From Gammaproteobacteria bacterium (GTDB lineage Bacteria > Pseudomonadota > Gammaproteobacteria > Steroidobacterales > Rariloculaceae): DNA of 64,000 nt. Location: assembly GCA_022825505.1 (NCBI GenBank), contig JAJDWR010000073.1, positions 124,001 through 188,000 on the forward strand. The letters run 5' to 3'. Numbering within the stretch: position 1 is the first letter of the stretch; every line of letters starts with the position of its first letter. Positions 32,608-41,082 of this stretch are shown piece after piece. The translations under genes and the position numbers were made by a program. Under the pieces are notes generated by a model. It made no database searches, was not told the DNA's origin, and saw only the letters and a list, made by a program, of their open reading frames with translations.

Positions 32608-33447
32608 ATGGCTGGTTCCGACCGGATTGCAGATACAGTGCCGATGCGGTTTACGGCATGCGCCCTGCTTGCAGTTGCGGCGTCTTTTGCGGCTCCCATT
32701 CCCTTGCCGGCGCAGGACGCTGAAGGCGCCGCCCTTCCCGACTGGAGCGGTGTCTGGCAGATGACCAGCAACACGGTCTTCGACCAGGCGACAGTGGATC
32801 CCCCCGGAGGCAGCTCCAATGCCCCGGGTACCCGCGAGTACCCGCCCTACAACGGCGAATGGGAAGCGAAGTACGCCGCCAACCGCGAACGGGTCCGGCG
32901 TGGCGAATTCCCCGATCCCATCACGACCTGCGGCACGCCGGCCGGATTCCCGAGGATGATGAACCTGCCCGCCGGTATCGAGTTCATCGTCAAGCCGGAA
33001 CAGGTCTGGATCATCACGGAGGACGGTCCGAACATCCTGCGGATCTACACCGACGGCCGCAGCCACCCCGCCCCCGAAGACAGATGGCCGACCTACAGCG
33101 GTGAGTCCGTCGGCCACTGGGACGGCGACACGCTGGTTTTCGAAACCATCAGTCTCAAGGGCGATGGCGATACCATTCTGGACCGAACGGGACTCGTCCT
33201 GAGCACGCAAGCCAGGATTGTCACCCGCCTGAACAGGATCGGGGACGATCTCATGGAAGCGCAGTTCACCATCGAGGATCCCGCAGCGCTGACGGCGCCC
33301 TGGCGTGTCGCCAAGCAATACCGCAAGCTGGAGCCCGGCGCGCGAATGATCGAATTCGCCTGCGCGGAGAACAATCGCAACCCGGTCGATACGGCGGGCA
33401 GAACGCTGACCCTCGACCGGGAGGGCAACATTCTGGACGATCTTTGA
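32608..33447 (+). CDS. Exported protein of an uncharacterised family (GHWDGDTLV type), copy 1
   Basis: A 279-residue exported protein. A signal peptide spans about 13-36 (CALLAVAASFAAPIPLPAQ). The mature part begins PDWSGVWQM and contains GESVGHWDGDTLVFET and IEDPAALTAPWRVAKQYRK. The GxSxGHW[DE]G[DN]TLV block, the DR.G segment and the DPxxxTxPW segment recur in the proteins at 38291 and 39543, so these are three paralogues. I recognise no characterised domain. A small DUF6152-like gene lies 58 bases downstream, the same pairing as at 39151. GGAG lies 10 bases before the ATG at 32608; an ATG at 32644 would give a tighter signal peptide. Confidence 0.75.
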   Translation: MAGSDRIADTVPMRFTACALLAVAASFAAPIPLPAQDAEGAALPDWSGVWQMTSNTVFDQATVDPPGGSSNAPGTREYPPYNGEWEAKYAANRERVRRGEFPDPITTCGTPAGFPRMMNLPAGIEFIVKPEQVWIITEDGPNILRIYTDGRSHPAPEDRWPTYSGESVGHWDGDTLVFETISLKGDGDTILDRTGLVLSTQARIVTRLNRIGDDLMEAQFTIEDPAALTAPWRVAKQYRKLEPGARMIEFACAENNRNPVDTAGRTLTLDREGNILDDL

Positions 33448-33505
33448 ACGTGTCTGCGAACTCGCAAGACCACCTGGAGCGACTGACAGGAATGCAAGTA
33501 GAGCT

Positions 33506-33868
33506 CTGCCGATCTCGATCGGATGTATCCTCGCGGGATTCGCACTCGCGAGTTCCGCCCACCACGCCGCAACCATGTTCGATCGCGAACAGACCGTCGA
33601 ATTGTCCGGAGTGATCGTCGAGTTCCAGTGGACCTCACCCCATGTCTGGATCCAGATCAACGTCGAGAACGAGTCCGGCGAGGTCGTGGAGTGGAGCGTG
33701 GAAGGCAGCGTACCCAACCGGCTCTACCGCGCGGGCTGGCGTCCGACCACCTTCAGGCCCGGCGATCGCGTCACCATTCAGGGGGCGCCCATGCGCAACG
33801 GAGCGCCGGCCGCCCTTTTCATCGGCGCCAGACTCGCCGACGGCTCGACGCTGGGCCGATTCGAATAA
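33506..33868 (+). CDS. DUF6152-like small exported protein with a disrupted start
   Basis: The frame that encodes the mature domain (MFDREQTVELSGVIVEFQW from 33575, then PHVWIQINV and NRLYRAGW) also encodes a good signal peptide just upstream (LPISIGCILAGFALASSA, then HH). No ATG, GTG or TTG opens that frame. The nearest in-frame candidate is a CTG at 33506. An ATG at 33492 with a suitable position lies in another frame; joining it to the signal peptide would need one extra base or two fewer between 33495 and 33502. So the gene is either started at a rare codon, recently frame-broken, or carries an assembly error. The homologue at 39151-39555 is intact. Confidence 0.6.
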   Translation: MPISIGCILAGFALASSAHHAATMFDREQTVELSGVIVEFQWTSPHVWIQINVENESGEVVEWSVEGSVPNRLYRAGWRPTTFRPGDRVTIQGAPMRNGAPAALFIGARLADGSTLGRFE

Positions 33869-33941
33869 CCTGCCGGAAGTTGATTCCAACCCGTTAGCGC
33901 CACCGGCAATCAGCACAGTTTGTTGACCGCCGCACAAGCAA

Positions 33942-33972
33942 ACGGCCGGTCAGCTCAGCGCTGGCCGGCCGT
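33942..33972. terminator. Hairpin between the DUF6152-like gene and the TonB receptor
   Basis: A 12-base inverted repeat with one G-U-type mismatch (33942-33953 and 33961-33972) around a 7-base loop. It lies between convergent gene ends at 33868 and 33996. Neither side has a clear U-run, so its use as a terminator is likely but not certain. Confidence 0.45.
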
Positions 33973-33995
33973 CGCATTGCGCGCCAATGGGACGA

Positions 33996-36944
33996 TCAGG
34001 GATCGAACGACTGCCTGTACTGTAAACCGTACTCCCTGAGCCGCCGGAAGAATCGGGCGCCCTGGGTCTCCGGTGGCTCGGTGGCAAACAGGTTCCGAAC
34101 GGAGAAGTTCAGACTCGCACCGTTGTTGAAGCGATGGATGTAGTTCGCAGAAATGATCCACTGGCCTTCTTCATGATTGAAGATCGACTTGTCCTCCTCC
34201 GAGAGGTCCTCGTACTGGGCGTTCAGGCCGTCGCGATAGTTGGCGTTCAACCGCAGCGTATGGTCGCCCCGGATGGTCAGCAACAGCGGCATATTGCCCT
34301 GCCAGTGCGGCATGGAAGTCACGCCGTTGAATCCGCCGCCCATCCCGACGGTGGCATTGATATTGCGTCCGATGGCGTCACAGACGAACTCTTCACACAG
34401 AACTTCCACTCCAGCGCCCATCAGCGCATTCGGGAATTCGTACTTCAGGGTGAAGGATGCCTGGGGCGTGAACCTGAGCGCACCCCAAGCCGTGTCGAAA
34501 TTCAACGCGGCGCGGACGTCGAGAAACTCGGCGTCCAGGTAGCCCAGGTTGTTGACAAGACCGACGACTCGCGCGACATTCTCAATGGTTAACGGCGCGT
34601 TCGGGTCGCGGGCCACCACGCAACCTCCGTCATCGACCGATACGTACTGGATCATCCCCCCGCTCAGTTGCGGAATGCCGTTTGCGTTGGTGTTCAGGCA
34701 GTTAGCCCCATTCATGACCGTGGGCGCCGTCGGGGTCACGATGCGATCCTGGAAGTCGAAGGCCACCCAGGTAGCGCCGACGCTGTGGTTGTCCGTGATG
34801 TCGTAGTCGAAACCGATGGAAAGATTGTCCGCCGTCTGGGGCTTGACGTCCGGGTTGGACGCGATCTCGTAGATGAAGGAAATCCCGCCCATCGCACCGT
34901 AACTCATGCCTCCCACGGTCACATTTGCCATGTTCATGCCCTGAATGATCTGGCTGGCGGACGAGTGGACGATCGACGGCCCCCGGAACGACGTGCCGTA
35001 GGACGCGCGCAGCGTCAGATCGTCCGTCGCGGTCCAGTTCAGGGCGACCTTCGGCGTGGTCTGCGACAGACCGTTATCGTACTCCTCGTTGCGGACCGCC
35101 AACTGGACGTTCACGCTGTCCGTCAGCGGCAGCGCCGCCTCGGCGAACACCGAGTTGACGCTCTGCTTCCCGCTCCAGTCGTTGAACGTGCCGACGGAGG
35201 CAAGCTGGCCCTGGTTCGCGAGCACGTCGGAATCCCGTTCCATGCTCTCCCGGCGGGTGGCGACGCCGGCGGCAAGTCCGATGGGGCCGCCGGCGAGTTC
35301 GCCGACTTCACCCGTGATGAGGAAATCCCCGCTGGTGAAGTTGTTCTGGAAGACGTCCAGGCGGTTCGGGCTCAGCCATTCCACCATCTCGCGGTCGTTG
35401 GCAAGTCCCAATGATTCCGCATTGGGCAATCCCGCGCTCATGAACGGATTGTAGTAGTGACAGAAGCCGACACCGGGCATGACATCGGTATTGAACGGGT
35501 CGCTAACGCCGCAGTCGGGTCCGCCGTAGCCGTTGAGCGCCAGGGGCAGGTTGGCTTTCAGCATGTCCCGGACGCCCTGGTAGGACTGGAAGTAGGCAGT
35601 CTGCACATCGAAACTCCACTCCCAGCTTCCCGTCAACTGGCCGTCCAGGGAAAACACGGCCCGCAAGTGATCGGCCCGCGTGAAGGCGTCGAATTCCTCG
35701 CCGTAGGGCAGCGTCTCGGCTTCCATGTAGACAGGAACGCTCCTGCCGCGCGCTACGCCGATCCTGCGATCCAGGCTCTTGGCGCGCTGGTAACCCGGAT
35801 TGTGCGTGGGAATTGCGAAATCAGTCCCCAGCAGAATGGGCGGCACGGCCCACGTTCTTGCGATGTTGTCGCCCCACAGGTCCGTTTCCGCGATACGCTC
35901 GCGCCCGAAGTTGAGTTCCACGCCAGCCCGTAGTTCGTCGCTGAAATTATGCTCCGCCGAGGTGTAGAGCGTCAGCAGCTTCTTGTCGTGCTGGATCACG
36001 TTTCCCGGATTGTAGCCCGAGGGCTGCGCGCAGACGGTGGCGTCCATTGTGCTTGCGACCTCGCGCGTGAAATCCGTGTCGACCGCCGGGTACTTGGCCA
36101 ACAGCGGCGGCCCCAGTTCCGGGTTGCCGCAGTCGGGGTCCACCCACGTAGCCCTGAACGGCGCGTCAAAAGCGCCGCCCTGTATCACGGTCAGGCCTGT
36201 CCCGGTCTCCGGCGTGACGTCGGGGTCCGGGTCGTCGGCAAACTCGATATCGCCGATGCCGATCCGGTCGGTTTCGGTGAACTCGATGGAGAAGATGCCG
36301 CTGGTCGTCTCGTTGCCGGCCCCCCAGATCGCGCCGAACGTATAGTCGTTGGCGTCGGTGACCGCTTCGTTGATCCGCGTGTCGATCGAGACATCGAATC
36401 CCCTGAAGTCGTCGCGGGTGATGAAGTTCACCACGCCCGCCACCGGGTCGGAACCAAACAGAGCCGAACCCCCGTCCAGAAGGATTTCCGTGCGCCCGAT
36501 GGCGATGCGGGGCACCATGGCGTTCAGGTCCGGCGACGGCCAGCCCTGCCCGTCTATGACCGAGTTGATGGAACGCCGGCCGTTGATGACGGTGAGCGTG
36601 TTCTCGTCGCCTATGCCGCGCAGATTGATCTGGGCCGACCGCCCGCCGCCCCGCACCCGGGGCTGGCCGTTCGCGCCGGTTTGCGCACTGGTATCGCCCG
36701 AGTAGTTCTGCGGCACGCTGGTCACGAAGTACTGCATAAGGTCCTGGGGCGCCTCAAGCCGGATATCCTCGCCGTCGATGACGGATACCGGCGAGGGCGA
36801 ATCGACCCCCGTGTAGAGATACGATCCGGTGACGACGATTTCCTCCAGCTCCTCGCCTTCCTGACCGTACGCAGTGGCAAACACCATGGCGGCCCCCAAC
36901 AGGCCTGCCGTCATGCTGCGCAAGATTCCCTTTGGCTTGTCCAT
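33996..36944 (-). CDS. TonB-dependent receptor, large SusC/omp-like type
   Basis: A 982-residue outer-membrane receptor. Residues 1-28 form a signal peptide ending at TAYGQ; the TonB box is EEIVVTG (34-40). The plug has RVRGGGRSAQINLRGIGDENTLTVINGRRS and LLDGGSALFGSDPVAGVVNFITR, and the barrel ends with QYRQSFDP. It differs from the other three receptors in length and plug. It lies between two groups of the exported GHW-family/DUF6152 genes, which are probably functionally tied to it. The upstream gap (36945-37229) holds phased T-tracts, an inverted repeat (37007-37014 and 37040-37047) and a large hairpin. Confidence 0.92.
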   Translation of the reverse strand: MDKPKGILRSMTAGLLGAAMVFATAYGQEGEELEEIVVTGSYLYTGVDSPSPVSVIDGEDIRLEAPQDLMQYFVTSVPQNYSGDTSAQTGANGQPRVRGGGRSAQINLRGIGDENTLTVINGRRSINSVIDGQGWPSPDLNAMVPRIAIGRTEILLDGGSALFGSDPVAGVVNFITRDDFRGFDVSIDTRINEAVTDANDYTFGAIWGAGNETTSGIFSIEFTETDRIGIGDIEFADDPDPDVTPETGTGLTVIQGGAFDAPFRATWVDPDCGNPELGPPLLAKYPAVDTDFTREVASTMDATVCAQPSGYNPGNVIQHDKKLLTLYTSAEHNFSDELRAGVELNFGRERIAETDLWGDNIARTWAVPPILLGTDFAIPTHNPGYQRAKSLDRRIGVARGRSVPVYMEAETLPYGEEFDAFTRADHLRAVFSLDGQLTGSWEWSFDVQTAYFQSYQGVRDMLKANLPLALNGYGGPDCGVSDPFNTDVMPGVGFCHYYNPFMSAGLPNAESLGLANDREMVEWLSPNRLDVFQNNFTSGDFLITGEVGELAGGPIGLAAGVATRRESMERDSDVLANQGQLASVGTFNDWSGKQSVNSVFAEAALPLTDSVNVQLAVRNEEYDNGLSQTTPKVALNWTATDDLTLRASYGTSFRGPSIVHSSASQIIQGMNMANVTVGGMSYGAMGGISFIYEIASNPDVKPQTADNLSIGFDYDITDNHSVGATWVAFDFQDRIVTPTAPTVMNGANCLNTNANGIPQLSGGMIQYVSVDDGGCVVARDPNAPLTIENVARVVGLVNNLGYLDAEFLDVRAALNFDTAWGALRFTPQASFTLKYEFPNALMGAGVEVLCEEFVCDAIGRNINATVGMGGGFNGVTSMPHWQGNMPLLLTIRGDHTLRLNANYRDGLNAQYEDLSEEDKSIFNHEEGQWIISANYIHRFNNGASLNFSVRNLFATEPPETQGARFFRRLREYGLQYRQSFDP

Positions 36945-37111
36945 CCCTTCTGTTCCTCTAATTTGGTTGAAACCCCTGATTCGGCAAATTCATGCCGCAA
37001 TCATGACAACTCGTTCATGTTCGGCACGCATAGGATAGTACGAGTTGCGGAAAAAAGGCGATACGTCGAGGCACCGAAGCCAAGTTTTTTTCATGTCTTT
37101 TTGCGCTTTTT

Positions 37112-37149
37112 TCATGCCTGTTGTTGCGCACGAGCAACGACAGGCATGA
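37112..37149. repeat. 16-bp hairpin downstream of the amidohydrolase gene
   Basis: Arms at 37112-37127 and 37134-37149 are complementary apart from one T-G pair, with a 6-base loop. It lies in the 3' flank of the minus-strand amidohydrolase operon (stop at 37230) and in the upstream region of the TonB receptor. On the minus strand it is followed by A-tracts rather than a U-run, so it is not a standard terminator. Confidence 0.6.
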
Positions 37150-37229
37150 CGACCAATCGCATTTGGCTGCGCGATCGAATCGAACCGCATACCAGGCTGC
37201 ACCGATACGGGAAGACGATTGTTCTGCTT

Positions 37230-38294
37230 CTAGACGTCCAGCCGCAACAACTCGATCAGGTTACCGCCCAGAATCGCGACCTTTTCCTCGTCGCTCAGCG
37301 ACGGTGAGTCGACGACCAGATCGATGGTATCCGGCCACGCAAACGGCATGTCGGATCCGTATACCACCTGGCTTGCGCCGGCCACGGCTACCAGGTGCCG
37401 CAGCCCCTCCTCGTTGAACACCATGGTGTCCACGAGAATCTGGGTGCGCAGGTACTCGCTGGGATTCTTCGTGTTGACGCAATTGGCGTTGTTGCGGGCG
37501 CAGGCGACCTCGGACCTGCCCAGGTACGAAGGCAGGTAGCCTCCGCCGTGCGCGGCCACCACCTTGAGATTGGGGAAACGGTCGAACGCACCGTCGAAGA
37601 TCATCCGGGACAGGAAGAGCGTCGTTTCCAGCGGGTTGCCGATCACGTTGCCGAGACCGCCGGTGCCGTCCAGGGCGCCCGGCTGGATGATGTTCCTCGA
37701 GCCGTCCGGATGCATGAACACCGGAACGCCCAGCTCTTCGGCCTTGGCCCAGAATGGATCGTATTTCTCGGTGGAAGGCGCCTCTCCCCGTGCGTGTCCG
37801 AGGATCGAAGCGCCCCGGTGCCCCAGTTCCGTGACGGCGTACTCCAGTTGCTCGGCGGCCATCTCCGGAAACTGCAGCGCCGGCGAGGACATCGGCACGA
37901 AACGGTCGGAATGAGTCGCGCACCACTCGGCCAGTCCCTCGTCGTTGATCCTGACGATCGCCTCGGCCTGCTCCTCGGTTGCGTCGTACCACCAGAACCG
38001 GTTCACGCTCAGGGCCGCGATGTCGATGCCCCGCTCGTCCAGGTTATCGATACGGTGCTGGCCGAGCACCAGCATGTCCTGGAGCGGCGCGTTTTCCAGC
38101 GGGGTCCCCTCAATGATTGGCCTCACTTCCTGAAACAGGCAATGAGCGTGGATGTCGACGACGACGACCTCGTTGCCGCCCACCATCACCTGCTTGCCCC
38201 GGGATTGCGCCATGGCCCGCATGACCGGACTCATTACCAGGGCGCCGGCTGCGGCGCGGCCTGTTGCCGTCAGGAAAGTTCTTCTGTCGATCAT
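37230..38294 (-). CDS. Tat-exported amidohydrolase (ACMSD-like, COG2159)
   Basis: A 354-residue protein. The start is a twin-arginine signal, MIDRRTFLTATGRAAAGALVM, split here as MIDRRTF plus a hydrophobic core. The enzyme domain has the metal motif VDIHAHC, then GASILGHARG, VFMHPDG and KVVAAHGGGYLPS, and near the end YGSDMPFAWPD; these supply the His and Asp ligands of the amidohydrolase_2 family. Relatives decarboxylate or hydrolyse carboxylated aromatic or unsaturated acids. AGGAG precedes the ATG at 38294, which overlaps the stop of the upstream gene (ATGA). It is the last gene of the four-gene minus-strand operon beginning at 40487. Confidence 0.88.
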   Translation of the reverse strand: MIDRRTFLTATGRAAAGALVMSPVMRAMAQSRGKQVMVGGNEVVVVDIHAHCLFQEVRPIIEGTPLENAPLQDMLVLGQHRIDNLDERGIDIAALSVNRFWWYDATEEQAEAIVRINDEGLAEWCATHSDRFVPMSSPALQFPEMAAEQLEYAVTELGHRGASILGHARGEAPSTEKYDPFWAKAEELGVPVFMHPDGSRNIIQPGALDGTGGLGNVIGNPLETTLFLSRMIFDGAFDRFPNLKVVAAHGGGYLPSYLGRSEVACARNNANCVNTKNPSEYLRTQILVDTMVFNEEGLRHLVAVAGASQVVYGSDMPFAWPDTIDLVVDSPSLSDEEKVAILGGNLIELLRLDV

Positions 38295-39154
38295 TGACTT
38301 TCTCCTGTTTGTTCCTGGTCCATGTCCTCTGCCAGCGCATAGCACTCGTATTCGAGTATACGGATGTCTTCTTCCTGGCGCCGATACAGCGGCATGCGCA
38401 TCTGCCAGGGCTCCGTGAAGACCTCGGGATCGGTGATGGTGACTTCGTACATCAAGTGATCCGGCCCGACCGGAGTATAGCGCTCGACCACATGCAACAC
38501 GTCGCTGTGGAAATTGCCGGACCGGTCGAACCAGGTCTCGTCCGTGAAGTGAACGACGTCCACGACCAGCGTATCCCCCTCCCAGTGCCCCCGGGAATCG
38601 CCCATGTACCACTGGATCGGCCCCTCCAGGCGCTCCCCGGTCATGAAGATGTTGCGAATCGTATGGACCCACTCATAGATCATCACGACCTGGTCCGGCG
38701 ACTGAATAATCTGGAAGGGATACGGCATGTAGGTGATGCGCGGCACGCCCACCATCTTGCAGTTGGCCTCGGTATCCAGGGTATGGCGGTTCTCGTAATT
38801 CTGCTGCCGCTGCTCCAGCGCCCAGGATTGGTAGGGCAGATGATTGCCTACCACGACGCCCTGCCCGGCCGGGACGCCGTACTCGGCGGAGTGGTCCTGG
38901 ATGTTCCAGACCGCCGTGTTGACGGCCTGCCAGAAGCCCTGCAAGTCAGGTTGACCGTCCGCCGTGCGGGGCACGGGATAGTCCTGCGCTGCCGCCCCGG
39001 GGAGCACGAACGCAATTGCCGCAAGTACCGGCAGACGGACGAGACTGACCCTCACGCCGAGCCGGGAAACGGCCCGAGCGCTGGACCGGGGGGCGGTCCG
39101 CACAGCGATCCGGGAAGCGATCCTCGCGCCAAACCGGGAAGCGGCCCTGCTCAT
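38291..39154 (-). CDS. Exported protein of the GHWEGDTLV family, copy 2
   Basis: A 287-residue exported protein. The family blocks are LQGFWQA at the mature N-terminus, GDSRGHWEGDTLVVD, the WFDRSGNF segment, VVERYTPVG and TDPEVFTEPWQM. The ATG at 39154 overlaps the stop of the DUF6152 gene by 4 bases. From that start the N-terminus is very unusual: Arg occurs at every fourth residue from 3 to 35 before the hydrophobic signal core (LPVLAAIAFVLPGAAA). A GTG at 39055 would give a normal short signal peptide but lacks a ribosome-binding site. Function unknown; the operon includes a paralogue, a DUF6152 protein and a Tat amidohydrolase. Confidence 0.75.
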   Translation of the reverse strand: MSRAASRFGARIASRIAVRTAPRSSARAVSRLGVRVSLVRLPVLAAIAFVLPGAAAQDYPVPRTADGQPDLQGFWQAVNTAVWNIQDHSAEYGVPAGQGVVVGNHLPYQSWALEQRQQNYENRHTLDTEANCKMVGVPRITYMPYPFQIIQSPDQVVMIYEWVHTIRNIFMTGERLEGPIQWYMGDSRGHWEGDTLVVDVVHFTDETWFDRSGNFHSDVLHVVERYTPVGPDHLMYEVTITDPEVFTEPWQMRMPLYRRQEEDIRILEYECYALAEDMDQEQTGESQ

Positions 39155-39555
39155 TGATTCGGACCGCTGCCGGAGAACAATGACCGTCCATCCTCCAATG
39201 TCACTTCGTCGCCCTCGATCTGCCGCGACCCGTCGCGGGAGGGAAGTCCGTGAATCGTGACCGCAGCGCCCACCGGCAGGTCGTCCTGCCGCCAGCCTCG
39301 CCGGTACAGGGAATTGGCGCCTCCGAATTCCACGCGCCACATTTCCGGCCTGCCTGCTTCGCCCTCCACCTCCACGCTCAACCAGGAGTGCGGGTTCCGC
39401 CATTCCATCTCGACGATTCGGCCGGAGATCGTGATCTCCCGCGTCATGTCGTATTGCAGCGCGATGGAATGATGTCCGAATGCCGGGATCGCGATCAGTA
39501 CCGCAGCGAGACCGGCAACGGGCGCTGCACGTAACTTGTTCATCATGGTTGCCAT
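39151..39555 (-). CDS. DUF6152 family small exported protein
   Basis: A 134-residue protein. Residues 1-26 are a signal peptide, cleaved before the conserved His pair (GHHSIALQYD). The rest is a small beta-rich domain with VEMEWRNPHSWLSVEV, NSLYRRGW and VTIHGLPSRDGS, the DUF6152 pattern. The paired His and downstream acidic residues might bind a metal (inference). It overlaps the upstream paralogue gene by 13 bases and the downstream one by 4 bases, so the three are translated as a unit. GGAGG lies upstream of the ATG at 39555. Confidence 0.8.
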   Translation of the reverse strand: MATMMNKLRAAPVAGLAAVLIAIPAFGHHSIALQYDMTREITISGRIVEMEWRNPHSWLSVEVEGEAGRPEMWRVEFGGANSLYRRGWRQDDLPVGAAVTIHGLPSRDGSRQIEGDEVTLEDGRSLFSGSGPNQ

Positions 39556-40487
39556 TGCAGTTCCCTTTCCTCCAGTTCCCAGGCCGCCTTCAGTCGCCTG
39601 GCCTCGTCACCGGAAATACCCGGATAAATCTTGTAGCCGACGTTGCGATAGGTCTGCGACGCCAGCTCGTTGTCCTCGTAGCATGCCTCTTCCCAGATCT
39701 CGAACGACGGATCGGGAAGCCGCCTGAACGCCACGGCGATGGTGAAGGGGCGAGTGTAGACGTTGGGATCGTCCAGCGTCGCCTGCCAGTGCACCGTGTC
39801 GGCGTCGATCAGGGTAAATCGCTCGACCACGCGGGCTTCGTCCGTGAAGAACCGCCCCCGCTGGTCCAGCCACGCGCGGGCATTCTGGTTGCGGGTCTCC
39901 ACGACCAGCGTATTGCCCTCCCAATGCCCGTGGGAGTCCCCGTTCCAGAGCAGAATGTCCTCGCCCAGGGGCGCGCGGTCCCTCAATTCGATGACGCGGA
40001 AGGCGTGCGCTTCTTCGCCCTGTACCAGAAACGTGTCGGCGTTCTGCACGAACTGGAGAACGCCGGTCATGTACATGGTTAGAGGGATCCCATCCATCCG
40101 GCAAATCGCATTGTGGTGTACGTAGGCGACGCGGTTGTAGCGGCGCTGCGCCTCAGCCCAGGGTTGTATGGGAACGAAGCCGCTGGGAGGATCTACTACG
40201 ACGCTCGGCGCCTCGCCGTCATCCAGGGTCTCCGGATGGGCGTGCAGGCTCTCGTGAGCGCGCGCCCTGCGGTTCCAGATACCGCTCAGGTCCGGGTATC
40301 CGTCCGGCGCGCGAGGTGGATCGAATCGCTCTGCCGCCTCCAGGGCGCAGGCATGGAATGCAGCGTGATTGTCGTCGGGACAGACTGAATCCGCCCACAT
40401 CTGGGCGACGGTCGGCGCCGGCAAAATCAAAAGAACGCACAACGCGCTCAATCCGGAATACAGGATGCTCTGCTTGTTCAGGTTCAT
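39543..40487 (-). CDS. Exported protein of the GHWEGNTLV family, copy 3
   Basis: A 314-residue exported protein. The signal peptide covers about 1-28 (ILYSGLSALCVLLILPAPTVAQ). The mature part has YPDLSGIWN, GDSHGHWEGNTLVVET, AWLDQRGRFFTDEARVVERF and LDDPNVYTRPF. Four Cys residues near the N-terminus and in ICRMDG and EACYED may form disulfides. It is the first gene of a minus-strand operon with DUF6152, a second family member and a Tat amidohydrolase. GGAGG stands 3 bases before the ATG at 40487; longer in-frame starts lack a signal. Confidence 0.78.
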   Translation of the reverse strand: MNLNKQSILYSGLSALCVLLILPAPTVAQMWADSVCPDDNHAAFHACALEAAERFDPPRAPDGYPDLSGIWNRRARAHESLHAHPETLDDGEAPSVVVDPPSGFVPIQPWAEAQRRYNRVAYVHHNAICRMDGIPLTMYMTGVLQFVQNADTFLVQGEEAHAFRVIELRDRAPLGEDILLWNGDSHGHWEGNTLVVETRNQNARAWLDQRGRFFTDEARVVERFTLIDADTVHWQATLDDPNVYTRPFTIAVAFRRLPDPSFEIWEEACYEDNELASQTYRNVGYKIYPGISGDEARRLKAAWELEERELQWQP

Positions 40488-40672
40488 TTCCTCCGGTTCA
40501 CGGGCCGAGCGCCAAATATCCATGGGTAGAATCGGAGTGTCAACACCGCGATTTCTGCTAGTATCCGTTCGAGCCCTCCGAGAATGCACCGGGATAAGGC
40601 ACTTTGTCCTGGCGAGAATCCATGATCATCGGGGGCACCCGACAAACAGAAAGAACAACAGGAAGGCCGGGT

Positions 40673-41005
40673 ATGAAACTACGGCGCCGTGCCAGACGCA
40701 CACTCATCGGATTATCCATCACCCTGCCCGTCATCGCGGTGATCGGCGTTTTCGTCATGTTGCTCTGGAATGTGCTGGTTCCCGATCTGTTCGGCGGCCC
40801 GACGCTTTCCTATCTCCAGGCTGTCGGCGTCCTGCTGTTGTCGCACCTCCTGTTCAGGGGATCGCCGCTTCACGGCCTGCGGGTCTGGCGCCGGGCGCGG
40901 CGGCGCCAGCGCTGGAAGCAGCGGCTGGCGTCTCTGACGCCGGAAGAATTCGCCGCTTTCCGCGGCGAACTCGGTATCCAGGGCTCCGACGACCGCCAAC
41001 TGTAG
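40673..41005 (+). CDS. Small two-span membrane protein with an LWN...LF.G motif
   Basis: A 110-residue protein. Span one (about 10-32) ends in MLLWNVLVPDLFGGP and span two (about 45-60) is SYLQAVGVLLLSHLLF. The tail is basic and then polar. The LWN.L.P.LFG.....YWQALGLLLL pattern is widespread in small uncharacterised proteins of proteobacteria and Bacteroidetes, often next to sigma factors. AGGAAGG precedes the ATG at 40673. No partner gene is adjacent here. Confidence 0.7.
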   Translation: MKLRRRARRTLIGLSITLPVIAVIGVFVMLLWNVLVPDLFGGPTLSYLQAVGVLLLSHLLFRGSPLHGLRVWRRARRRQRWKQRLASLTPEEFAAFRGELGIQGSDDRQL

Positions 41006-41018
41006 CTGCCTTTTTCCG

Positions 41019-41052
41019 AAAAAAAGGGCCCGGCACACAACTGGTGCCGGGC
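41019..41052. terminator. Bidirectional rho-independent terminator
   Basis: A perfect 9-base inverted repeat (GCCCGGCAC, 41028-41036, and 41044-41052) with a 7-base loop. On the minus strand it is followed by CCTTTTTTT, a strong U-run for the TonB receptor gene ending at 41083. On the plus strand a shorter TTT follows, for the small membrane protein gene. Confidence 0.88.
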
Positions 41053-41082
41053 TTTGTCCTGACTTGATATCAAGGGACTGTC

